Below the pieces are notes generated by a model. That model had not been told where the DNA came from and searched no databases. It worked only from the letters and a program-made list of their open reading frames with translations. Below are positions 55,001-64,000 of a stretch of 64,000 nt of DNA, in pieces. The translations under genes were made by a program, and so were the position numbers. The number at the start of each line of letters is the position of its first letter. Within the stretch, counting starts at the first letter, position 1. This DNA comes from Marthasterias glacialis (Eukaryota; Echinodermata; Asteroidea; Forcipulatida; Asteriidae), in the NCBI GenBank assembly GCA_911728455.2, contig OU452224.1, positions 4,774,001 to 4,838,000 on the forward strand, read 5' to 3'.

Positions 55001-58000
55001 CGTTGGTTTGTTATGACGTGTGCAATTGCAGACCGAACACTAAATGTTATGTACACTGAAATTGATTAGAGTAAACTGTTGCATCCTTCATGTAGAAATG
55101 ACTCTTCTTCATTGTCAACTGCAGAAACCCAAGCAAGTAAAGGAGTTTGTGTGACAGATGTCCAACATGTATCTTTGTCTCAACACCACACAGAAGGCAG
55201 CGGTAATTTGTCTATTGGCCAACCTAGCCACTGTACAATCAACATTCTACAGCTAAAGAAAGGAACAGCAGGTACGTCAAGAATTGTGGTGGATTTTGTT
55301 TTTGAAAGTAAAGTAAAAACCTACTCTGAGTCTCAAGACATCAATTAAAACTCATTATAATTTTGGGAAAGATTATAGTTCTGGGAAAGATAAAGGTGTA
55401 AAATTGTTTGTGTTGAGTTAAATCTTAAACATTGATCATTAGGGGGTCTGAAATTTTACTTGATTGTGCTTCCATTCTGCAACATTCAGCGACCAAACTA
55501 GGGTAAAATTTTAGGGGGTGCAATGGGTTGTACCTTTTTTTCTAGGGAGGCACTTCTGGCCGATTAAAACTAGTTTCCGTTTGTATTTTTCCTGAAGCCC
55601 ATTTTCAGCACTCTTGTTATGTTATTTACTCTTTTTTATAAGTTATTCTGACGCAGAAATAAAAAGAAAACTGCATGTAAATAGAAAAATGGTTTTACAA
55701 ACATTTATTTACTACATAAAAACTTATCAAATGCAACAATTTATTCCATTAAAAGGTACAAATAGCAAATGGGGGTGGGGTTGGGGAAGCACCCAGGGGC
55801 ATGGACATCAATTGGGAGGGCTCGCCCGGGCCATCCGCCCCCTTCCCAGTTGCACCACTGGCAACATTTTGCTCTGAATCGTTTTAGTTTCTCATGAGTT
55901 TTCTTTGTGATCATAAATTGTATTTTAGTTGCCGTCAATTCTCTCAATCACTCTTTATTCCAGAGGATATCTTACCTGCATGGCAGAAATTAACTGCCTC
56001 TTCGAAACGACAACTCACTTTGGATTCGGCCCCGAAATCAACAGGTAATTTATTCAATAGCAAAATATGGCAAATCTTAGATTGATATTCTTGAAAGACT
56101 CCAAAATATTTGGGAACGTTTGGTTTTGAATCAATAAATAAATGTCTATCCAAAGTGAGTTGATTATTATCAGAAAAAAACTCTTGTAGAACATTTAATC
56201 TGAAAGCTTACTGGTACCATTCATCAAGAGAAGTAATCTAAAATGTGATCATATTCAAGACAATTGATGATGAAGCTGTCACCAAAAAAATTTGCAAGAC
56301 GAGCCAGTTTTATCACCACCATTTTCACAAAGTGACAAATCAACTGTCCATCCACCAAAACTCCATGGTTTTACACAATCACATTTAAAATGTTTAACTT
56401 TTTTTCAAATTGCTGTTTTGGAAACTGCTTTTTTGAATTTAAAATTTAGCTGTCAAGTTAAAGCTGACTTCAACCAGAACTCTTAATATTTTCCATTCCT
56501 GCATCAATTTGTTTGATTTAGTAGTTCTTAGGTTTTTGTCATTTTGTGAAAAAAAATAGCATAAAAAATTCTGCCTGTAGAGCGCTGTGTAAAAAACAGT
56601 GCAAATTGAGGTTGCAGTCTTAGGCTAAACTTAAATACATCAAAGGCTTTACCTAAGTTTGCGCCATACCAGTGCTGTGACGTTCAATGGATAAAGTAGA
56701 TTCACCACTTCTTGAATTGCAATTAGGATAGCTAGTATTACTACAAAACTATTACATGTTACGTCCTGAAAATCTGTGAAAATGTTAAAATTATTACTAT
56801 AAGAGTTTGCAAAAATACAAATTTATCATTTCTTTAAAGACTTGCCCCCTTTATGAAAATGCTGAGGATATCCAATCAAAGGTTACAATAAATCAACTCT
56901 TCCAAAAACTAATGATCTATCCAATCAGAGGATTGGAATAAATCAACTCTTCCAAAAACTAATGATCTATGCAATGGAAGGATTGGAATGAATCAACTCT
57001 TCCAAAAACCAATGATCTATCCAATCAGAGGATTGGAATAAATCAACTCTTCCAAAAACTAATGATCTATGCAATCAGAGGATTGGAATGAATCAACTCT
57101 TCCAAAAACCAATGATCTATCCAATCGAAGGATTTGAATAAATCAACTCTTCCAAAAACCAATGATCTATCCAATCGAAGGATTGGAATGAATCAACTCT
57201 TCCAAAAACCAATGATCTATCCAATTAGAGGATTGGAATGAATCAACTCTTTCAAAAACCAATGATCTATCCAATCGAAGGATTGGAATAAATCAACTCT
57301 TCCAAAATCAATGATCTATCCAATCTGAGGATTTGAATAAATCAACTCTTCCAAAAGCCAAAGATCTATGCAATCGAAGGATTGGAATGAATCAACTCTT
57401 CCAAAAACCAATGATCTATGCAATCGAAGGATAACAATGAATCAACTCTTCCATAAACCAATGATCTATCCAATCAGAGGATTGGAATGAATCAGCTCTT
57501 CCAAAAACCAATGATCTATCCAATCGAAGGATTGGAATGAATCATCTCTTCCAAAAACCAAAGATCTATCCAATCTGAGGATTGGAATAAATCAACTCTT
57601 CCAAAAACCAATGATCTATCTAAGCAGAGGATTGGAATGAATCAACTCTTCCAAAAACCAATGATCTATCCAATCAGAGGATTGGAATAAATCAACTCTT
57701 CCAAAAACAAATGATCTATGCAATCAGAGGATTGGAATGAATCAACTCTTCCAAAAACCAATGATCTATCCAATCAGAGGATTGGAATGAATCAGCTTTT
57801 CCAAAAACCAATGATCTATCCAATCGAAGGATTGGAATGAATCATCTCTTCCAAAAACCAAAGATCTATCCAATCTGAGGATTGGAATAAATCAACTCTT
57901 CCAAAAACCAATGATATATCCAATCAGAGGATTGGAATGAATCAACTCTTCCAAAAACCAAAGATCTATGCAATCGAAGGATTGGAATGAATCAACTCTT

Positions 58001-61000
58001 CCAAAAACCAATGATCTATCCAATCCAAGGATTGGAATGAATCAACTCTTCCAAAAACCAAAGATATATCCAATCAGAGGATTGGAATGAATCAAGTCTT
58101 CCAAAAACCAAAGATATATGCAATCGAAGGATAACAATGAGTCAACTCTTCCAAAAACCAATGATCTATCCAATCAGAGGATTGGAATAAATCAACTCTT
58201 CCAAAAACCAATGATCTATCCAATGGAAGGATTGGAATAAATCAACTCTTCCAAAAACCAAAGATCTATCCAATCGAAGGATTGGAATGAATCAACTCTT
58301 CCAAAAACCAATGATCTATCCAATCGAAGGATTGGAATAAATAAACTCTTCCAAAAACCAAAGGTCTATCCAATCTGAGGATTGGAATGAATCAACTCTT
58401 CCAAAAACCAATGATCTATCCAATCAGAGGATTGGAATAAATCAACTCTTCCAAAAACCAATGATCTATGCAATCAGAGGATTGGAATGAATCAACTCTT
58501 CCAAAAACCAATGATCTATGCAATCGAAGGATAACAATGAATCAACTCTTCCAAAAACCAATGATCTATCCAATGGAAGGATTGGAATAAATCAACTCTT
58601 CCAAAAACCAATGATCTATCCAATCAGAGGATAGGAATGAATCAACTCTTCCAAAAACCAATGATCTATCCAATCGAAGGATTGGAATAAATCAACTCTT
58701 CCAAAAACCAAAGATCTATCCAATCTGAGGATTGGAATGAATCAACTCTTCCAAAAACCAATGATCTATCCAATCAGAGGATTGGAATAAATCAACTCTT
58801 CCAAAAACCAAAGATCTATGCAATCGAAGGATTGGAATGAATCAACTCTTCCAAAAACCAATGATCTATCCAATCCAAGGATTGGAATAAATCAACTCTT
58901 CCAAAAACCAATGATCTATCCAATCCAAGGATTGGAATAAATCAACTCTTCCAAAAACCAAAGATACATCCAATCAGAGGATTGGAATGAATCAACTCTT
59001 CCAAAAACCAAAGATCTATGCAATCGAAGGATAACAATGAGTCAACTCTTCCATAAACCAATGATCTATCCAATCAGAGGATTGGAATGAATCAACTCTT
59101 CCAAAAACCAATGATCTATCCAATCAGAGGATTGGAATGAATCAACTCTTCCGAAAACCAAAGATCTATCCAATCAGAGGATTGGAATAAATCAACTCTT
59201 CCAAAAACAAATGATCTATGCAATCAGAGGATTGGAATGAATCAACTCTTCCAAAAACCAATGATCTATCCAATCAGAGGATTGGAATAAATCAACTCTT
59301 CCAAAAACCAATTATCTATGCAATCAGAGGATTGGAATGAATCAACTCTTCCAAAAACCAATCATCTATCCAATCAGAGAATTGGAATAAATCAACTATT
59401 CCAAAAACCAATGATCTATCCAATCAGAGGATTGGAATAAATCAACTCTTCCAAAAATCAATGATCTATGCAATCGAAGGATAACAATGAATCAACTCTT
59501 CCATAAACCAATGATCTATCAAATCAGAGGATTGGAATAAATCAACGCTTCCAAAAACCAATGATCTATGCAATCAGAGGATTGGAATGAATCAACTCTT
59601 CCAAAAACCAATGATCTATCTTATCTGAGGATTGGAATAAATCTACTCTTCCAAAAACCAAAGATCTATCCAATCTGAGGATTGGAATAAATCAACTCTT
59701 CCAAAAACCAAAGATCTATACAATCGAAGGATTGGAATGAATCAACTTTTCCAAAAACCAATGATCTATCCAATCCAAGGATTGGAATAAATCAACTCTT
59801 CCAAAAACCAATGATCTATCCAATCCAAGGATTGGAATAAATCAACTCTTCCAAAAGCCAAAGATACATCCAATCAGAGGATTGGAATGAATCAACTCTT
59901 CCAAAAACCAAAGATCTATGCAATCGAAGGATAACAATGAATCAATTCTTCCAAAAACCAATGATCTATCCAATCAGAGGATTGGAATGAATCATCTCTT
60001 CCAAAAACCAATGATCTATCCAATCAGAGGATTGGATTGAATCAACTCTTCCAAAAACCAATGATCTATCCAATCGAAGGATTGGAATAAATCAACTCTT
60101 CCAAAAACCAAAGATCTATCCAATCTGAGGATTGGAATGAATCAACTCTTCCAAAAACCAATGATCTATCCAATCAGAGGATTGGAATAAATCAACTCTT
60201 CCAAAAACCAATGATCTATGCAATCAGAGGATTGGAATGAATCAACTCTTCCAAAAACCAATGATCTATGCAATCAAAGGATAACAATGAATCAACTCTT
60301 CCATAAACCAATGATCTATCCAATCAGAGGATTGGAATAAATCAACGCTTCCAAAAACCAATGATCTATGCAATCAGAGGATTGGAATGAATCAACTCTT
60401 CCAAAAACCAATGATCTATCTAATCTGAGGATTGGAATAAATCAACTCTTCCAAAAACCAATGATCTATCCAATCTGAAGATTGGAATGATTCAACTCTT
60501 CCAAAAACCAATGATCTATCTAAGCAGAGGATTGGAATGAATCAACTCTTCTAAAAACCAATCATCTAGATCCAATCGAAGGATTGGCATGAATCAACTC
60601 TTCCAAAAACCAATATCTATCCAATCAGAGGATCGGAATAAATCAACTCTTCCAAAAACCAACTATTTATCTAATCAGAGGATTGGAATAAATCAACTTT
60701 TCCAAAATCTAATGATTTATCCCCTGAATCATACCACTGGAATGTATATTTGTATTTGAACTTGATTTAACCATTCAGTAGTGGCAACCTTTTGATTTCT
60801 TGGTTTTTAGTGTCAAGAACTCGTTGAAATTAATGTGTTTTCCTTTTAAGGTGTCTATCTTAGACCCAGAATTTCATTCTTTTAAAAGGACTGTCTCTTT
60901 CAATTTTCAGTCTTTCCCAGATAATTTTTCCATTTTGTATGCAATAATAAAATGAAAACATTGATTTTTTGAACAAAACATGTCCAATATACATTCTTGT

Positions 61001-64000
61001 AGGATCTGAAGAAGAGTGCACTCCACCAAATATTCCCAAACTAGACAACTCCTCCCAAGCTTCCACCAGTGGAATGTCATTACAACCTCAAACCTCGTGT
61101 AAGTACATGGTGTAATTTCTTATGATGGTAATCTTCAGGAAAGATTGTTGACATGAATTCTGGGTTGTTTTTACTGAAGAGTTACCACCCAAGTTATGAA
61201 TACAGTGAACGGATGCAGATATTTTGTTGATATTGTTTATATTTTGACAGAAGTGTAATGTTACAAACAACTGCATTCCATGTTCAAGTTTCATATAAAC
61301 TCATATCAATTTGTTAGCACTCCTTTTCAAGCGTTCACACAGTCACTGATGTTTTTGCAACGGGAATTGCCTTGTAAAAACTACGGGACAGTTTTTGAAC
61401 ACCACTTCATATTTTGTCTTTTTCAATAGATGAAACAAGTTTTTTTATTTCTGGCAATCTGGATCGGATCAATGCGTATGATGTCGTTTGAGTAGGGCGC
61501 CCTTGCCCAGCACGAAATCTGTGTATTTCCATTGTTTCATCAATGTTTTACCTCTAAGATGGCGGCGGGATAATGTCAATGCATTAGGTCTATTAGAAAA
61601 TAATTCTAGCTCAAATTAGGAAAAGACTGTATTCACCGCTCTGAGTGTTCAATGTGGAAACCTTGTACCAGTGATCATTTTCAACATCAATCTTGGCCAA
61701 GTTCAGAAACTGCCAAAGTTTTTTACAATCTTTTTACACAACACTATACTTGAACCCACACTCAGATGACTAGGCCATCAAAACTTGAGTCCGATGCTGT
61801 AGATCAGTTGGCCCCTGACATGCCACATGTGAAGTGTTTTAGTGAAATCAGAACAAGTTTGGCAGGGGATTGGATATACACGTAGGTTATTGGTAGATTC
61901 TAAAATATTTGCAAACATTGTCTAACTGCTGTTGTTTTTATTGCAATTGTCGATGAGTATAGGGACAATTTATGTGTGAACTTTTTAGATGTTATACTAA
62001 ATAATAATTCAAAATTAAATTTCTTTTTTACATAGGCCAATTGGTGTCTGAATTTGCTAAATCATATCTGTAATCAGTGATATTTCTAGATTCATTTCAT
62101 AAATTTGTGCTGTTACAAATCTGTGGCCTGACCACTCCAGAAACATTTTCATGATACTCTTCCCTTTGAAGTTTTACCTGACTGTAGGAGTATTTCATGA
62201 TGGAAAGAGCAGATAATAATCCAGACAAACAATTGATCATCATTGACTCAAAAATTGTAAGAATTGGGCTAATTAACCCGAACAAATTGTCTTTGTTTCA
62301 TGATTAATTACCAAAACCCAAACATGATTCATAAAATTTTGATTTGTGAAAGAGGAATGTTTTTAATAAATTGTTACTTCAACAAAATTGTTTTTTTTTT
62401 AAACCAGACGGTGATGGAAATGTGCAAGGAGCCCATCCAACAATTGATCCAGGCCAAGCTGCTGCAGAGAGCTGTAAAGAGGCATTAAGAACTCATTATA
62501 AGACCACAGGTAGCTATGTGCAACTGATACCATGGGAGGATGATGACACAAAACATATCAAAGATATCTACACAGAATTAACATTGGTAGACTCAGGAAC
62601 CAAACTGGAATCATATAAGGATATTTTCCTTCAAGCAACAAGAGATGGTGATCCCATAAAACGGGTTATTTTGAAAGGGATAGCTGGTAGAGGGAAGTCT
62701 ACCATCATGGATAAGATGGCATATGATTGGGCATGTAATGAGGCACTGCAACAGTTTGAGCTTGTATTCGTTTTAAGAATGAGTGCAGTTGAACAAAGCA
62801 CAGAGTTAATTGACTCAATTTTTGAACAACTTTTAGACGAAGATACTGTTGTAGATAAGAATTCCTTGAGTTCATTTATCAGTCACAATCAAGACAAAGT
62901 ACTTATCTTGTTGGATGGCTTTGATGAGTTAAAGACCCCTTCCCTTAATAAAAGCTTATTTGGTTCAATTCTGAAGATCCTCAACCGTAGGAAAGACAGA
63001 GATTGTTTTGTAGTTGTTACAACTCGTCCCTCTCACTATGACAAATTAGTGAAAAGGTCATTGATTCAAGATCCATTCACACAGGTCAGGGTTGAAGGTT
63101 TTGATAAGAGAGATATTGAGAAGTATGTGAAGAGATTTTACTCAGAAGAACATGACAAGGCTGATGGGCTTCTTCAAAGGATCAGATCCTCAAATGTTTT
63201 GTCTGATTTGGCAAAGAGTCCAATGCTACTTCTATTGATGTGTATTTTGTGGAGAGACAACTCTACACTCCCAGAAACAATGTCTCGTATCTACAGTGAG
63301 GCATTGGAGTTCATATTTCACAGAAAAACTGACATGTCACAGGATGAAATATCAAAAGTAACAAATGAACTTGGAAAGATTGGCTTGGCTGGTCTTCTGG
63401 CTCCAGAACAACAGCTTGCTTTTCCTGAAGAAATGTTTGAACCAAGTGTGCTTGAATCTGCCATAAAAGCAGGTATTCTTACAAGCCAAAAGGTCTTGAA
63501 GGGAATGAAAAGTCACAACAGCATTCAGTTCCTGCACAAGACTTTTCAAGAGTTTTGTGGTGGTAAATACTTACAAAGCTTATCAGAAACAGACACGGTG
63601 GAATTCCAGAAGACCGTGAATGAAATGATCAAATCTAAAGGGAATGATTTTGAATACATTTTGCGGTTTTGTGCTGGTGATAATACGGCATGTACACGTA
63701 GCATTTTACAAATGCTGGTTGTTGAGTTCACAGGAAAATCATTCGACCAAGAATCCCGCATGATGCAGTTAGGTCTTAACTGCTACTTTGAGTGTCAGTC
63801 AAAAGATTTACCCCCAGTGGAATTCATACAGTTTGTTCTATCAGATAGTGTTGTCATTGCTAGATGGAACAAGGACAGTCTTAACTCATTGATATACTTT
63901 CTTCGTAATGTTCATACCCATACAATGGAAAACAAGCAAACTGATTATCTTGACATGGTACAGTCAATACTGATACAACACTGTGACTTGGTTGGATGTG
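51975..64000 (+). CDS. NACHT-LRR gene C, runs off the right edge
   Basis: Third paralogue; exons 51975-52014, 52314-52581, 55125-55271, 55964-56044, 61003-61098 and 62408 to beyond 64000, all with GT/AG and phase-1 boundaries. The NACHT exon is open to the edge with intact Walker A GIAGRGKST and Walker B LLDGFDELK. The LRRs lie outside the window. Concern: exon 2 is 268 nt, one base too long for phase 1, because of a 13-G tract. A one-base miscount there would restore the frame, and two other indels in that exon (15 and 3 bp) keep frame, which suggests the gene was under constraint. Confidence 0.75.
52314..52581 (+). CDS. Gene C exon 2 with poly-G tract
   Basis: Acceptor AAATAG/GT, ACTAAAATGAGAA, then 13 G (52329-52341), then GCC AGA AAA in the annotated register, reaching TAG at 52667-equivalent phase (52367). 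In the neighbouring frame it reads KHSIRSRLFVLNHRHNCQL and LRKDLCLIAKILSDMADRSE as in gene A. The tail lacks five residues of A (in-frame deletion). Confidence 0.55.
52611..54095 (+). mobile_element. hAT-like MITE in gene C intron 2, interrupted
   Basis: Left end CAGTGGCGAATCC and right end TGGCTATGCCACTG correspond to the short MITE of A and B. A 1321-bp sequence is inserted within it (52753-54073). Confidence 0.7.
52753..54073. mobile_element. 1.3-kb nested insertion in gene C intron 2
   Basis: Flanked by CACCT on both sides (52748-52752 and 54074-54078), absent from A and B. Ends are loosely inverted (CGGGCTTCAAAATAACC and TATTTCTACCCCTG). An AACCAGGCGC/GCGCCTGGTT hairpin sits near the left end and an AGGGGCTAAAATTAGCCCC palindrome near the right. 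No transposase frame. G-rich tract at about 53880. Confidence 0.6.
54096..55124 (+). other. Gene C intron 2, conserved part
   Basis: Matches gene A 7697-8749 and gene B 31065-31862. Includes the 72-codon open frame (54841-55059) common to the three copies but without usable splice sites. Confidence 0.4.
55125..55271 (+). CDS. Gene C exon 3
   Basis: 147 nt, phase-1/phase-1, essentially identical to the A and B exons; CTGCAG/AA and GCAG/GTACGTC. Confidence 0.7.
55487..55860 (+). mobile_element. hAT-like MITE in gene C intron 3
   Basis: CAGCGACCAAACTAGGG to TTGCACCACTG, with perfect 8-bp GCAACATT duplications (55479-55486, 55861-55868). Orthologous to the MITEs at 6953 and 38248. Confidence 0.85.
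55964..56044 (+). CDS. Gene C exon 4
   Basis: 81 nt; TTATTCCAG acceptor and ACAG/GTAATT donor; TLDSAPKST at the end. Intact. Confidence 0.7.
56045..56869 (+). other. Gene C intron 4 before the minisatellite
   Basis: The first 200 bases match introns of A and B. From about 56246 the sequence is unique to C and leads into the array, so the array came in with, or grew within, about 600 bp of new sequence. Confidence 0.5.
56870..60720. repeat. 50-bp CCAAT/ATTGG minisatellite, about 77 copies
   Basis: Unit: AATCAACTCTTCCAAAAACC, then AATGATCTAT, then CCAATCAGAGGATTGGAATR. Each unit carries CCAATC and GATTGG as an inverted pair around a 4-base centre that varies (AGAG, GAAG, TGAG, CAAG). A divergent subtype with GGATAACAATG recurs at irregular intervals. 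Lies wholly inside intron 4 of gene C, absent from A and B. Confidence 0.97.
60721..61002 (+). other. End of gene C intron 4
   Basis: From about 60810 the sequence again matches the A and B introns and ends with the TTCTTGTAG acceptor. Confidence 0.5.
61003..61098 (+). CDS. Gene C exon 5
   Basis: 96 nt, phase-1/phase-1; CTPPNIPKLDNSSQA. The last exon base is T instead of G, before GTAAGT; joined to AC of exon 6 it gives a Tyr codon, so the frame is kept. Confidence 0.68.
61099..62407 (+). other. Gene C intron 5, shortened
   Basis: About 0.85 kb shorter than in A and B. AAGATGGCGGCGGGA at 61556, a YY1-type motif, is present here but not in A or B. The opposite-strand frame found in A and B is broken here by deletions. 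The segment 61720-62040 is unique to C. Confidence 0.45.
62408..64000 (+). CDS. Gene C exon 6, NACHT exon (partial)
   Basis: Acceptor AAACCAG/AC then GGT GAT GGA AAT GTG. It is open without a stop for the 1593 bases to the window edge. Walker A GIAGRGKST, Walker B LILLDGFDEL, and TTRPSH are all present. Ends within the region that precedes the LRRs in A and B. One extra Val codon relative to B near 63721. Confidence 0.88.

Noticed and set aside
56870-60720. 50-bp array as a repeat-spacer system
   Set aside because: No unique spacers; every position belongs to the repeat, with scattered variants only.

Overview
The window is eukaryotic genomic DNA, most likely from a marine invertebrate. It has large introns with GT/AG boundaries, a tRNA-derived SINE, hAT-like MITEs, Penelope-like, Ty3/gypsy-like and LINE relics, minisatellites, and a small cluster of NACHT-LRR (NLR-type) receptor genes. 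NLR expansions of this kind are known in echinoderms, amphioxus and cnidarians, and orphan histone-type 3' stem-loops here resemble the echinoderm form. The species cannot be fixed from the sequence alone.

Layout. Gene A (minus strand, 9560 to 1123) is an apparently intact NACHT-LRR gene of six exons. All its introns are phase 1, and the spliced length of 3579 nt is exactly 1193 codons including the stop. From about 10.7 to 30 kb lies a repeat-rich intergenic region. It holds a deleted Ty3/gypsy element (13.2-16.4 kb), a SINE (18.8 kb), an orphan histone-like stem-loop palindrome (19.6 kb), a hAT MITE with a perfect 8-bp target duplication (20.4 kb), a 29-bp minisatellite (21.1-22.4 kb), a foldback and palindrome zone (22.5-26 kb), a LINE relic inside a long inverted repeat (26.2-28.9 kb) and another foldback (29.2-30 kb). 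Gene B (plus strand, 30.2-44.4 kb) is a paralogue with the same six exons but is a pseudogene: Walker A serine lost, a frameshift, and two nonsense codons. Its first long intron carries a 6-kb insertion with a 20-bp target duplication and a Penelope-like element. From 44.4 to 49 kb is a gene-poor spacer. Gene C (plus strand, from 51975 to beyond the right edge) is a third paralogue. Its NACHT exon is open to the edge, and its third long intron holds a roughly 77-copy, 50-bp minisatellite full of CCAAT/ATTGG motifs.

How the genes relate. A, B and C share every exon boundary, intron phase and two intronic hAT-like MITEs at identical sites, so the MITEs predate the duplications. The Penelope-containing insertion (B only), the minisatellite (C only) and a 1.3-kb nested insertion (C only) came later. 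By family knowledge the products would be cytosolic STAND NTPase innate-immune sensors: a short novel N-terminus, a NACHT switch and a 56-residue tandem LRR unit encoded within one exon. No recognisable Death, CARD or Pyrin effector domain is visible. Variation in LRR number through unequal exchange is directly suggested by gene B, where a two-unit block was duplicated together with its stop codon.
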